DNA of 64,000 bases from Haliotis asinina. Taxonomy: Eukaryota > Mollusca > Gastropoda > Lepetellida > Haliotidae. A program made the position numbers and the translations under genes. The notes beneath the pieces were generated by a model. It made no database searches. It was not told the DNA's origin and saw only the letters and a list, made by a program, of their open reading frames with translations. The stretch spans positions 56,382,843 to 56,446,842 of the forward strand of contig NC_090282.1 of assembly GCF_037392515.1 (NCBI RefSeq). The letters are read 5' to 3'. Below are positions 35,650 to 49,062 of the stretch, in pieces; position 1 is the stretch's first letter; every line of letters begins with the position of its first letter.

Positions 35650-38600
35650 AGGATCCTAGTAGTGAAGACATTCCTTGGTAATGAGAAAGATTGCTCTTGT
35701 AACTGAAAAGGTTCTGTCATTACTCATTAAAGAATCCGTCTGGCCACTGTCTTGTGTAACTCATGGAAATGGCCGATCGGTCACGTATACATCCCATTAT
35801 GTTTGATGTGACGTCACTTGCTTATCCAAGTCTCAGTTGCCATTCTGATTAACTGTCATCGTCCTTTTGGGTTTCACACTCTTGAGACAGGGGGAGGGAG
35901 AGAGTGCACAGTTCATTTCGCGCGCGCGATCCGCAGCCAATATGTTTCTAAGGGATTTCGGATTCTGATTTCATTTTGAAGATCTAACGAGAAACTTCGT
36001 TTTTGCCGAAAACAATGAGGACGTTTAGGGGTTTAACTGCTGTTATTAAGATACAAGTCTGGCCATACCTTAATGTGGGCATTTCGTAAGTAAGTGTGAG
36101 GAAATAAACAACTGATCCGCGCAGCGTATGGGTGCGTGTAAATATGACACCCATTCCGATAGTGTTGCAACATCAAGACTGAAAAATACCTAGCTAAATC
36201 ACTACCAATGTCATCGTTATTGTAAAAGGCCATCACTATGAAAACTCATTTTCTGATTCTCCCAGTGTTATGCCAAAGTCAACCCAACACTTAAGTATAC
36301 TGGACAAAAAAAACCTGGGGATATTGGTATTTTTAGAATTGACATTCCATCAGTGTGTCAGTGAACAAATAGACCATTATTCAGAATTTCAAAATTCACA
36401 TACATTCCTAACTACTTTTGTCCAGTATATTTTGTTTGTCTGGGCTCAGCGGAAAAAAGACGCAGGGATGGTACAACTATGAGCTGATGGTACTTGTCCT
36501 TGTTTATCCTTCTATTTGAACTGAGCTCAATACACCATGCTAACATATAGTAAAGGCGGACCGTTCTCTTCAAGAACATCGGGTGTTTCCTTTTCAAAAG
36601 TGTGAAATGGGACCTCATTCACACATTTTAGTTTACACAGTGTCTATATCCTTCACTTTGAAACGACTACACAAATATTTTGGTTGTTTCTTGAACATGT
36701 TCTCTGAGATCGTTCATGTAAATGCGTACTGATTTTCTAGAGATATACATCAGTGTTGATTACTCACCCGTTGAAAATATCAATGTTTGTAATTTCAAAA
36801 GGTTATTACATATTGTGTAGTAGCATCCCGTGATGCCGTACGTATGGCGTAAAATGTTTTACATTTGTGACGTAACAATGCCTCTGTCACAATAGTATTA
36901 GACCTTGCTTGACTCGCAGAAAGTGGAGTGTCACCACACTCGTTGAATTCTTGGGAAAGAAGTGCTTTGCTAATGTTGGGTGAGTAATAAATAAAATACT
37001 AAACTATGTCCCGCGTAACACCATATTTATGAATCTCTTGAGTGGTATCGGTATCTAATACGCCTTCGCTCATTAGATACCAAACCATTCACTCGTTTTA
37101 TAAATATGGTATTACACGGGGCATATTATAGTTTAGTATTCTCTATTTATTCTAGGTTGTCAAATTCCAAAATGCACACATGATCTCATGAATAACGAAA
37201 CCAAGCCGAAATCTCACGGACAGTGCAGGTGGAACTGGATATGATAAAGAATTCCTTTTCTTTAAGCTTGCACTCTGACACATATTTTGTGTGTTCCTGG
37301 TTATCGTGTTTCAGCTAACCATGCATGAAAACTTTGACACTACCCAATTCACACGACTCTAAGCTTTCCATATTCCACATCCCCCATTAAACCCAATGAA
37401 GCTAAAACTTTGCAGGATGATTCCATTTATTCAATTTTTCTTTTGTTTATTTTTGCTTGTGTGAGTTGTACTGGAAGCTGCCATGATATACTAGTAGCTT
37501 GCACGGGGTTGAGTGTATAGTGTTGAACAACATATTGTATTATGATTCTTATTTTACAGGTAAGAGAGACTTCAGCTGTATTCAGAGATTTGTGGCTACG
37601 TGTTAGTTATACGTTCATTTGGGGTTGTCTTGAAGTGTACTTCTGAGTACATTGTCAATATTAGATATACCATTCTGTACCTCGTTTCACAGTGTGTTTT
37701 CTTTATTGGCCACTTCATTATGAAACTGGAACATGTTGCCAGTGTCACTGAAAAATCACGAAAATATGAGATATTTTAGCTACTCATTGATAAAAATTTA
37801 CGATTCATTCAATTTTGAAAAAAAGTTGATCATGACCCGTTAGACTGCCACTAATGGTGTCTGAATAAGTACAATTTGGATCGTAAGAAATAAAACGTTT
37901 GAATTGAAAAGGTGTCCCAGTGGGATGAGAGATTCGGAATCTGATGAAATCTAGACTTGTTTCATTTACCGCTTTAGCATCATTGCAGGAAGGGTTAGGC
38001 AATAAGACAATAATGTTGTTCAAGGACTGTGAGACAAATGACCCGTCTCGATCTTCAGCAGACTTATAAATGTGTAAGGACACCCATACTGACTCATTGT
38101 TCTCTGACATGCAGACAATAGCGTCTCTGGGTGGTGGATCCCGTTGGTGAAGTAAGTAAGTATACTTGTTGCAGACTGATAGAACATTCCAGTGAGGTCA
38201 GCTTCCGGTTTACAACGGGAAGCAGGAAGTGCTGCCCCTCTGTGCTGATCTTTGACCTGCAGCACTTCACCGGGATATAGCAGTGTGTGTATTGACTGTT
38301 CAATTGTTCATTATGTACTTAGCTTGGATATTTATCCAGTTACAAAGAACCAGGATATTAGCTGCTCCGAGATAACGGTCTGGAACAGCTGCACATCTTG
38401 TATATGCTGATCAAAGCTGTGGTTATGATGGAATGCGCTTGAGGGGTGATATCAACCATGCAACCACCGTTAGGGACGTCGTAACAATGAGATTATGTAA
38501 CAATACCGTACACACACTGTTCTACGAAACTGACTATTACTCCAGAAACCCAACTCCTCGAAACTGGGCAAAATTCCTCAAGAAACCCAAGTTGCTTTAA

Positions 38601-41330
38601 AATGTCAGCAGTGAATTTGAACATAGTAGTCCGAGGATGGGTGAGTGAGGTTGCAGGATCTATTCTGCGGTTGATAGTGTGAACGGCGTGTTCTCCCATA
38701 ACTACTACACACATGTATACATGTTCTGTACGTTACATTTTCGACAATTTTTATGGCAAACAGATATTCCTGTGCTACGAGTGTTTAAAATTTATTAGTC
38801 TCGCGGACACTATTGGTGAACAGAATGCTGTTTTACCTGCATTCATGAATAACGTAAGTCTATATCGAGCTTATTCGTGTTCTTACGTTTATTTGTTGAA
38901 CATGAAAAACGGACTTGCCGTAAGTGACGTGTATCAATGAGGTATAGGTTTATAACATTAGCTCCTTCTAATAATGTGTATGTATAATTATTTACAAAAT
39001 TATATTTAAACATGTTAGTTAGATGACTGTTTCATATAAACAGGCTTAAGAATAAACAAAAGATGAGTGTTCTGGCATGAAGGCCTAACAACTTTGCGTT
39101 TCTGAAAATCCTTTCGACAGGACACCATATGACACGACGTGCGTCAATGTCTTCTGCAAACTGATATGACACAATTACGTTGTCGATTTGGTATGTAAAC
39201 AACGTTCAAACATTGGCAGCTGATTATCATACTTACACTTTTATGGTCTTTGATATCGTATTGGACATTGATATGTATCCTTAAATGTGATGTGATTTAT
39301 TGACTGTGATAACATTGAATTACATGTCATTTGTTTACTTGTTTCCGCAGTGCTCAGCAGTGTTGCCGCAACACGAATGCAGCCTGCAAATGGCCGACGT
39401 GTTCCTGCGAATCTGGTTACTGACTTGAGTATATAGAGTACGTATTAACCGACGCATCTGGGATACGAACAGCAGTGGCCATTGATCCCAATATGATCCG
39501 TAAAAATGTATATGCAAGTTATCAGCAGATACGCCATCAACACAATTGTAATTAGCAGGCAGGAATGATTGTATCTAATTGTGTTAAGTCATTTTACCGT
39601 CTCCTGTCAAAAAATGTCAAATGATTTCGGTAAGCGTTTGACATCACCACCGGTGACTTCCCTTTACAAAATGGCGTGTTCACTGACGGAGGGAGGTTAC
39701 GGGATGTTTAGAGGAAGATCCTTGATTCAGGAAACGTACTTCGTACATCATCCGAAACTGTCTTTCGCCCCGACACCGCTTGGGTTAAATTAAAACATAT
39801 CGCTACTATATAATTGCACACACCTTTGCATTGAAAACCATTGTGATGACCAATGTCACAATGACACCATTCACATGTCAGCGCTGATCTCATTTCAAAT
39901 TACACCTGTATATCGACCGTTAACACTCATGACTGTGGATATTACTTTTAACGGTTGAGAAGGTTAGAAAACACTTCTGAGGGCTCGTCTTCTGTCTTCA
40001 GGCTAAAATACATCAATCTTGGGTGATAAATGTAATGATATCTTCCTCGCAAAACCTGGGATATTTTTATGTCTATTATAAACACATCTTGGTACCTCTA
40101 AATGACAGATATACGGGTGAGAATATCTCTCTCAATCTTTGTACTTGATTTTGATTTGGTCATAGCATAGCGTGTAACTACAATTTCAGATAAATTTTCT
40201 ATTTACAACAGTGTGAGCTATAGTAAGCCTCAGAAAGTAAATATGCTGTGTCAAAATGATTATTTACGGTGTGCCTAAATTATCTGCAAGGGTCATTAAT
40301 GGTAATTATAAACCAAAAGTCACTCTGTGTGTTCTGTAATCTAATTGGTTGAAACACATGATCAAATGGTATTTGATTCCCGGAAAGTGCAAGACTGTTC
40401 GCTACTATGGACATCACTGTTGTTTTGTCATTCCACTTAAAAGCAAGAAATGAAGGACAAGATGGTATATAATTTGTACATATTCGTCCACACCAATGCT
40501 TGCCAACGAAAGTCTTGAGCAGTCGTGGGCAATGTGAATGCCCCACACTGTAGCATAACAGACCACCAGCCAAGCCAGTGAGTCTGACCAACTGATCCAC
40601 TTTGGTCTGACTACCGGGAATCTATTCTGAAAATCTCCCTAGGTGTCACATAAATAAGTATGAACTCTTTGAGCCTTCCTACATTTTAGATGGAAACCAT
40701 AAACTTCCATCACGCTGTCAAAACACAAAGTCCATCCCTTTAACAGTGCAACAGCACAGAGCTAACCTGGCTATGAATTAAAAGTGCATTTATAACCTTG
40801 ACAAGCATTTTGAGAGAAGTCCCCGGAACACGATAAACATGTAAGGAGAGTGTGGTCTCTATATTGTGTGAAAGAAAAATATTTTGATCAAATTCAGGTG
40901 GATACATTTGTGGGAACAGCAAGTGATGTTTCAGCTTCAGTAAAACACTTTAAGCCAGACAGCAGACAAACAGGCCATGACTAGAGGATCACTTCTTTCA
41001 GGTGAGCTGTAACTCTACATGACTAGCTTGAAATGATTCCTTGAACTGAAGTCACAATAGCAGACAAGTATGCTACATCCATAATTTGAGGAGTATGTTA
41101 GCAGTGTAAAATATGGAGCCAACTTTTTCTACCATGACAATAACACTATACACGACCTGTCACATGTATCTGCAACAAGTGCGCAATGTCATCACCAAAT
41201 CTTAAGTTTTGGGCTGAAGAACATCACAAGGCTGTCTGTACAGATGGTTGATGTTTCCTTAGAAACATAGAATCTGTGAACAATCTTTCAAAAACAAAAA
41301 TCTAAAGTTGAAATAGTAAACAAGAAAAAA
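35650..41330. other. Gene-poor spacer
   Basis: No coding region that I can support. It contains a foldback element (36982-37153) and a short repeat at 40296-40400 that matches 7756-7832 in reverse complement. A 101-codon minus-strand frame at 38110-37805 has no recognisable domain. Confidence 0.4.
36982..37153. mobile_element. Foldback MITE
   Basis: An inverted repeat with arms of about 70 bp: the left arm has AATACTAAACTATG, CCATATTTATGAAT and GGTATCTAAT; the right arm has ATTAGATACC, ATAAATATGG and CATATTATAGTTTAGTATT. The arms are almost directly joined (loop about 10 bp at 37060-37072), so the whole could form one hairpin. Confidence 0.7.
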
Positions 41331-41339
41331 GATTGAGAA

Positions 41340-44300
41340 TATTTCAAAAGCTTTATTATGTACAATTGTATATACAGTTGGCCCAGAGCAGATCTAAGGA
41401 AGCACAAGACCACCACAGAGGTCAGTCCTTGGGGATCTGTATCTACAGCTGATGTAACTAGCTACATACGTAAGTAACACAATCAGTCATGAGCACTTGG
41501 AAATATCCACCTTGGGGTTTTCAGATTCATGAGCACAGTTTGATCTTCAGCACAACATATTCTGGATGCTGGGGTTATGTACAAAAACAGGATGTTCTGA
41601 CAAGCAGGAAGCAACATGCAGTCATGATTTCACGCAAGCAGGCTGGTTACTGTTTGTTCCACTGATAATTACAATTTTGAAATAACATAAGTTATTACCC
41701 TGGATTTCACTGCCATGTTCATCACAAAACTCCATGTTCAGACTTTGATGCAATAAACATGTAAGACTTGTTCGAAAGTATATTCTAATTAGCAATGTGG
41801 AAACATCAGTAAAGAGATGAACATTGTAATTGGTTGATGCAGAGATCAAGGTGCTTAATTCAAGCATTCAAGCTATATCTACTGCAAAAAGGAACAAAAC
41901 GTTGGCAGTACAGAAAGCAGTCAAATCCTGAAGTATCACTCTCACTCTTGACAAAACAATATGAATGTATAACATCAACAACCCAATCCCTTGCTGGAAT
42001 AACCGTAGCTAAGAGGTGGTACACACTGTCCAAGAAAGATGCCATTCCACATATCAGTTTCACATGTTGCACAAGAAAACTTGTGTAATATCTGGTCATG
42101 ATCTGGAGGAAGTGAGTTTAGTTGTACACTTTGAAAGTAGGCTGACTACAGTGAAAGTGTAACAGACACTGACTGGGAGCACTTCAGGCAAACGGAGAGC
42201 AGAATATATTTACAAACATGAGAAAGGACACCCATATAGAATTACACATGTACATTAAACAACATAACAAATAGGCATGTGTCTCAGAACAACAGGGTTC
42301 AATACATGTATATGAAATTTCTCCACTTTTCCACAAGCAAAACCAGAAGTATCTGTACTCCAAAATCTGTCACTTCATCCAGCACTAGTTACCTAAACAT
42401 ATTGCTGATAATAAAGAAACTCACAAAAGAAAAAAAAAATATGCAGAATTGAAAATGTTTTAGTATCCTAAGCCTGTACCAGAACTGTCTTAAAGTAAGC
42501 GCATGTGACAAATCAGATAAACTTTCTGTGAGCACTTGGTCCTCACTCACACAATCTCAATCAACAAACATTTCCATATCGCTTCCACAAACCCTGCATA
42601 TACAGGTATAACACCATACACTGAATTCTAACATTTGCAAAACCAATGTGCAAATACACTTGTCAACATAAGGATTGTGTTAATATTATGAAATCAAAAT
42701 GTTATAGAAGTGGATTACATTATGACTAATTTTTAAAGACATAGAATTCACGTTACCATAAAAATCTTGCATACAAAATATGATGAGTGTCCTCCGGTTC
42801 TCACAATATTTTCAATATGCGGCACTAATATTTAATCATTTCCAACATTGCTATTTTGATCTGGTTTCATCTCATTAAGAAATATGTCACCAGCATATCA
42901 TTTTGCTAGAACATTGCTTGTACATTTCAAGTAACCTCAAGTGTTATCACCAGCTGGGCCCACTCGCACTACGAATATCTTAAACCTATGTTGGAGAGTG
43001 GGAGTTACAATCATTGTTTCACTAAGACTGCTGTGTGCAAGTGAGTGCAGGTCCCTTTTCATCTTGTGATGCCTTCAGACCTCTACTCACATTGTCTACA
43101 ATTCTAACAACTCTTAGAAAACATGAGAGCTCTGGTGAGTATTCTACAAAAGTTGTATTGAGTACTTCATATAAAATCACAGTTAACAAGCCTTAAATAA
43201 TCTTGGGACCTGCTTCCTTCAAATGATCTTACTGCCAAATCAATGAACACTTACAGAATCACATTGTGCCGTAGGGCACAGTTGCTTCATCACTGACGCC
43301 AGGGAACAACATGGCAAGCTCCCTTTGTGCTGGACAGTTAGAAGTGTATATCACTAACTGGAAATGTACAAATGATAATGACAGTTTTGAGGCATCAGCA
43401 TTTTGATGTCAAAGCATGAATTTACATACCCGCTTTGTTTGTTACAGGTGCTCTCTAGCTTACACTGAATGGCATATATTCTGAACTACTGTACCAGAAA
43501 TTCAATGCTGCCCCATACACTTATGAAGAAAATGAATGATATGTGTTGCATAGCTATAAATCTGTATATGCTCTTCAAGTCAGCTTAACTGTGTGGCATC
43601 ATACCTGCACTGAGTATGACAGATACAACCTGTAGCTTTACACTACACAGAAATGAGTGGATGAGCGCTAATGTGGATGGGTGAAATTGTTCAAAATTTT
43701 TAAACTGATTTCACTTGTGAAATACATTATTGTTAATGTGATGACAGTGGTTTTGATACATAGTTTCAATATAACATGATTCTTCCAACTGTACAGTCTT
43801 AGTGGATGATGTTCACAAAGGAACCAGTACCATATACTGATGACTGGACAATGCAAGTGACTCCAGGGCCTAGACTTTCAAAGTTCTATAAGAACAATTT
43901 GACCAGGGTACATTTGTGGAATATGCCAAGCAATGACACCCTCCTCTCAAGTCTGGAAATGAGACGTGCGTGACTGACAGGCCCGGGACAAACCCCATCC
44001 TCCAACTGATGCCCTTTAAACTGCTGTAGAAATACCATTCCAAGCTCTCACACAGAATAAACGCATAGCAGAAAAGACCTGACAGCATACTCTCATGGCC
44101 TCACTACATAAATAGGCTGCCTGTCCATAACAAATGTCCAAATTGGCTGCTATTGTACCTGCTACGTTTTGCATCACAGCAACCTTTGGCTTGACTAGGG
44201 AAGACAGGGTATAGTCCAATAGATGACAGACAGTTCTACTGGCAGTCACACATGTCAAAAAAAATTAGTCCAATAATGTGATATATTTCAGTTATCAATG

Positions 44301-45187
44301 TGCCTGGTAATGTGTTTGGAGCACCAACATTAATAATTCAACTTGCATGTCCCTCCCAGCACAACGAAGAATTAGTTACATAGTTGGATTCTTAATGAAA
44401 AATGGAAATAAATTTAGTGAAATCTTAGTTGCATGAATCTGATATCCATTTAATAGAAAAATACCATCTAAAAATATATATGGTCCCAATCTCTTGATGA
44501 AATAACCTGATTAACTGTGACAGGCATTAACTCAGTTTACAGGACACCAATATACAACCAGTTACAGGTGTTTAAGCCTTACAAAGCACTAGACACCACA
44601 ATGACCTATCAGTTGTTCCAAGATTCTTGTAGGGGTTCTAGTAATTACTTATTTCTTCCAGTGTAAGGCACCAATTGTTTTGATAAGTCACTGTTGAACA
44701 CACTGGTAAAATATGTCTTATTTGTCATATGTCTTTCCATGGTTTGACACAATCCAAAACAAGAAAGGAGCATATCAACTGTACACATGAATTTTGTACA
44801 GTACATCAAGACACCAAATAAAAAATAACTTGCTTTGCCAAGGAAAGCAAGGATACTGCCAAACTGTGGGTAGAACAATAGGAGAATGTCCAGTCAACTA
44901 AAGGATAACACTAAGCTGATACATGACAACATCTACTTGGTTTACAACTCATGGGAAGGTCAAGGGTGTGAAAACAATTACCCCATTCTGATGGAAAATT
45001 ACTAATTTAAAATTTAATATTGTTGAGAAGTGTGACCCAAAAGAACAGTATAAATTGAGGGTTAATCTTTCAGTAAATTGAAAGAGACTCCCTGCCCACT
45101 ATTCTATGTGACCTATCCCTGAAAGAAAGCTGTCCACAGAGTGGTATCCTTGCCTCCTCACTACTATTAAATTCAGCCTGTGTAAGA
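41340..45187 (-). other. Probable long 3' UTR of the TNFAIP8-like gene
   Basis: No coding frame or clear repeat for 3.8 kb after the stop codon at 45188. An AATAAA (minus strand, plus-strand TTTATT near 41352) with an A-rich region just upstream on the plus map would end the transcript. This is inferred from position only; other AATAAA copies exist in between. Confidence 0.35.
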
Positions 45188-45724
45188 CTATAGGTTGCCA
45201 TCATCCATCATCTTGTGCATGTCTTTAACTATAGCATCAAAGGTTTCTGTGTATTTACTGTCTGACTGGAAAACAGCATTCAGTAGGTCAGGCTGAGCAA
45301 AGAAGTTAAACACAATGTCCACCCTAGTCTTGGACTTGTCAGTAAGATGCCGAGCTATGAGCTTTTGGAGCAAGGCCTTACACTCCTCCAACGTCTTGCA
45401 CAGATAACTCACATCAAACGTGAAATCCACTTCATGGAAACTGATAACTGTCATGGCCAATGAATGAAACTTGGTCTTGAAGCTTTCAACAACCTTCAGG
45501 TCCTCTGCGTTGAACTGATCATTACGAAACAAAATCCCAACTTTGACAACTGTTTTGATAATGTATTTCATTATTTTTTCTGCTTCTTTCTTCGTGCTGG
45601 CATAATCTTTGATGATTCTATGTGTGTTGTCCAGCACTCGTCCCGTTGTTTCATCAATGAAGACCTTGGCGATGGACTTGCTAGACATTTTCCCGAGGAG
45701 ATTTTTCTGTACCCGTAGTCCCAT
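45188..45724 (-). CDS. TNFAIP8/TIPE family protein
   Basis: TIPE-family cytosolic lipid-binding protein; vertebrate members bind phosphoinositides and modulate cell death and immune signalling. The coding exon begins at an acceptor after TGATGTTTCAG (exon start 45759). The first in-frame ATG after it is at 45724, giving 178 residues, close to the family's 185-200. Landmarks are LLGKMSSKSIAKVFIDETTG near the N-terminus, KKEAEKIMKYIIKTVVKVGIL, LAMTVISFHEVDFTFD, LIARHLTDKSKTRVD and the C-terminal KMMDDGNL. These match TNFAIP8 in order and spacing, including the six-helix TIPE core. It resembles TNFAIP8 and TNFAIP8L paralogues about equally, so no symbol is given. Confidence 0.9.
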   Translation of the reverse strand: MGLRVQKNLLGKMSSKSIAKVFIDETTGRVLDNTHRIIKDYASTKKEAEKIMKYIIKTVVKVGILFRNDQFNAEDLKVVESFKTKFHSLAMTVISFHEVDFTFDVSYLCKTLEECKALLQKLIARHLTDKSKTRVDIVFNFFAQPDLLNAVFQSDSKYTETFDAIVKDMHKMMDDGNL

Positions 45725-46014
45725 TCCACGGGAGTCAAACCCTGCCCCTGGCTCTGCCACTGAAACATCAGAGCACATCACAATGAGCACATACATAGAA
45801 TGATAAATAGCTTTCAACATGAATTAACACCTAACAAGTCTATCTTTCAAACAGTTGTACTTAACTTAGAAGCTGCTGCTTTGAGGTAGCTTGGGCAAGA
45901 ATGCATGTAACTTCTAAAGGAAGACTGAGTCATGAAACTATGTTATCAACAGTGTTTTCACCCAAATAATCATGTGTCTTGACACCTTTGAAGTCCACCA
46001 AATGAAACTGTCAA

Positions 46015-46165
46015 GGGGGTTGTGGGGTAAGCTAATGGTAAAAGAGTTTGTCTGTCCTGCGGAAGACCTGTTTGTTGATTCCTCACATGGGTGCAAGAAG
46101 TGAAGCCCTTTTCTGCTGTCATCCCGTTAGTCATCTCTTATGACAAGCTGGAGATACTGAAGGTC
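46015..46165 (+). repeat. SINE relic, mixed family 1 head and family 2 end
   Basis: GTTGTGGGGTAAGCTAATGG and ATTCCTCACATGGGTGCAAG are family 1. The following CCCGTTAGTCATCTCTTATG and GACAAGCTGGAGATACTGAA match family 2. It may be a recombinant or two overlapping insertions. Confidence 0.45.
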
Positions 46166-46183
46166 AATTCTCACCCAGTGCCT

Positions 46184-46264
46184 AGATTTTCGAAGCTCTC
46201 TTAGCGCTTAGCGCTTAGTGCCATTCATTAACATTGACTTAGCGCTAAGAGAGCTTCAAAAATC
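46184..46264. repeat. Palindromic mini-element with 24-bp arms
   Basis: Left arm 46184-46207 (GATTTTCGAAGCTCTC then TTAGCGCT) and right arm 46241-46264 are reverse complements with one mismatch. They are separated by 33 bp that contains another TTAGCGCTTAG. It looks like a very short foldback element. A relic of one arm (CCTAGACTTTCAAAG) is near 43869. Confidence 0.6.
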
Positions 46265-46965
46265 TCTGCCCAGATCTTCAAAGGTTCAAAGCCAACTAAC
46301 ATATATACTTAAGTGGGTTTGGTTCTTTACCATATCATGGGACATCATGGGACCACAATGAGCATGACTGAACATATTTGGAGAATTCTTCCACAAATTA
46401 TCCTTATGAATCATGCCCAAAGTGAAAAGGGCACACACTGGTTCAGCCACTAGGTACCTTCTGGCACCACTCACACTATCTACAGTCGACTCTTCCAGCT
46501 TCTCTTACATCACACTGCGTGCACACTTGACTTCTACAGATGTGAACTTCACACATGATCAGCCATTGATCTGCGGGCTACTGTTCTTTGAAAATAGTTG
46601 TTTTGCTAAAGATAAGGGCTGGTACTAACTATCACATAGTGAGTGTTGCTGATAGCTGGTCAGATACCTTGATCCAAAGCAGTATTTGAAACATGTTCAT
46701 ATTTAACAAGATGTATGTCCCTTGGAGTTTCCTGATGTTGTTACATTTTGCTGTTTGCCAATGGTAATTGTAGATAAATATGGAAAAATACAATTTTCTT
46801 TTTCAAACTGTCACATGTCACTATAATATCAGTTTGAATTTGTAATTGGACATCAAAACATTTCAGTGTTACAGGTATTTGAAGTTATTAATAGCCTCAT
46901 ACTCATCAACATATTGGCCAAGCTATGCTTTTGACTTTTGTCAAATAATACAGTAAATAGCAGGT

Positions 46966-47135
46966 TCAATGAGTTTAGTTTTACCCCACTTTTAGTAAAA
47001 TATTTCAGCAATTTCACAGCAGGGACACCAGAAAATGTAATTAATGGGCTTCACACATTGCACATGTGGTGAATCGACCTCTGGTCTTCTGTGCGACGAG
47101 TGAACACTTTAACCACTAGGTTACCCTACCACCCT
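46966..47135 (-). repeat. SINE, family 1
   Basis: It contains GAGTTTAGTTTTACCCCAC, a TTAATGGGCTTCACACATT block and GTGGTGAATCGACCTCTGG (reverse B box). Confidence 0.65.
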
Positions 47136-47407
47136 CTGATTCATCAAGAATCACTCATTGTGTCACTCATTGTGTCAACTCAAAAAGCACATACAAGTAA
47201 TTGTCAAAAAATAAACACATATTTTTTCATACCCTGAAAACTTGTCAACAGCCACTGTTTATAGTTGCATTTAGGAGGTTTTTTCAATATGTGCAATTTG
47301 TTAACACATTGAAATGACCAATATTACTACAGGTACCATCACCATCACATACTACAACCATGCCATGACAGTGGTAAAGAGATGTTGAAATGAATCCCAA
47401 TACTTAC

Positions 47408-47510
47408 TGCTGTGTGGCCTCTGTGTATATCGTCAGAGTGTCTGTAACACTACAGGGTAGTGAGCTATCATGCGTAGAGTGCAGGATGTTGAGGTTGGCT
47501 GGGGGTGAGT
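47408..47510 (-). other. Probable 5' untranslated exon of the TNFAIP8-like gene
   Basis: A strong donor (CAGCAG followed by GTAAGTATT on the minus strand, GT at 47407-47406) ends a non-repetitive stretch. Its open frame does not join the TNFAIP8-like frame in phase, so it is best read as 5' UTR. The upstream exon boundary is not visible; a CTG/CAG run and the minisatellite follow directly. Confidence 0.45.
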
Positions 47511-47574
47511 GCCGCTGTGGCAGCCACTCGGTCAGGATGCTTGAGTAGCTTCTGCTGCTGCTGCTGTTGCTGCT

Positions 47575-48340
47575 GCACACACCTGGAACAAGTCCAGCAT
47601 GGATATCACTCTCAGGTACCACACACCTGGAACAAGTCCAGCACGGATATCACACTCACGCATCACACACATGGAACAAGTCCAGCATGGATATCACTCT
47701 CTCTGTCTCAGGCACCACACACATGGAGCAAGTCCAGCATGGATATCACACTCACGCACCACACACTTGGAACAAGTCCACCATGGCTATCACTCTCCAT
47801 GTCTCAGGCACTACACACTGGGAACATGTCCACCATGGCTATCACTCTCAGGCATCACACACCTTGAACATGTGGATATCACTCTCAGGCACCACACATG
47901 GAACATCTCCACCATGGCTATCACTCTAAGGCACCACACATGGAACATCTCCACCATGGCTATCACTCTCAGGCACCACACACCTTGAACATGTGGCTAT
48001 CACTCTCCGGCACAACACTTGGAACATAGCCACCATGGCTATCACTCTAAGGCACCACACACCTCGAACATGTCCACCATGGCTATCACTTTCAGGCACC
48101 ACACACCTCGAACATACCCACCATGGCTATCACTCTCAGGCACCACACACCTCGAACATGTCCACCATGGCTATCACTCTCAGGCACCACACTTGGAACA
48201 TGTCCACCATGGCTATCACTCTCAGGCACCACACACCTGGAACATGTCCACCATGGCTATCACTCTCCGGCACTACACACCTGGAACATGTCCACTATGG
48301 ATATCACTCTCAGGTACATAACTGGAAGATGTCCACCATG
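47575..48340. repeat. Minisatellite, unit about 45 bp, about 16 copies
   Basis: Repeats of CACACACCTGGAACAAGTCC, AGCATGGATATCACTCTCAG and GCAC with variants (TTGGAACATGTCCACCATGG). It is preceded by a GCTGCTGCT run at 47552. Long frames are open through it on the plus strand only because the unit lacks stop codons. Confidence 0.9.
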
Positions 48341-49062
48341 TATAACATTTTTAAGAAACACACATCGGGAATATATTCACCAGACGTAAATTTCTCATGC
48401 AGGGCGCAACCATGCATACCATGAAAATTTGAGGAACATAATTCTTTTCAAATAGCCACAGCCGACAAGTAAAAAACATGTGCAAAAACAATATCAATTC
48501 ATTTAAGAGGTGTGATCAGGTGAAAATATCACTATGGATGGACAGACAGTCTGAAAATTACATATCCCAGGTATTATATACTCGGGGACAAAAATTAGGA
48601 GAGAACAAATAATAATGAATGTAATGCATAGTCACAATGAAGGTCTCAACAATTACAATGTGTCGACTTCCCATAACAGATAGGATAAGACATTCTCATC
48701 CATTATGCATTCCTAACAACAAAGATTAAAGATCCATTGACGCAGATGTTCCACAAGCAAGCTATCAACTGTAGAATCCTGAATCAGTGGGATGATGACA
48801 TGTATGCTACCTTAACAAAGGATCCATACCATAGTGTGTCACCAATCAGCAGGACAGATCATATCTGTGCCAGGCTGTTTCATGTGAATGATATTGATAA
48901 CACACACATAATCAGTTTTGTTAGTGTGCAGCTATTGGAGACAACCATCCAGTTTTCATTATTTTAGATGTTCAAAAGGACATCAAGGTAGTCTGAAGTG
49001 ACATGAACAGAATGAACTATATGTACTCTCTAAATGGTTAGTTGGTAATAAAATATAATATA

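Noticed and set aside
37805..38110. 101-codon minus-strand frame
   Set aside because: No domain, no splice or promoter context and no recognisable similarity; cannot be told from chance.
40280..40600. 106-codon minus-strand frame
   Set aside because: Part of it is the repeat shared with 7.76 kb, so it is more likely repeat sequence than a gene.
41340..45187. A further protein-coding gene in the 3.8 kb after the TNFAIP8-like stop
   Set aside because: No frame shows coding composition or a recognisable domain; a long 3' UTR or spacer explains it better.
47505..48424. Long plus-strand frames of 100-143 codons
   Set aside because: They are translations of a stop-free minisatellite in several frames, without gene-like composition.
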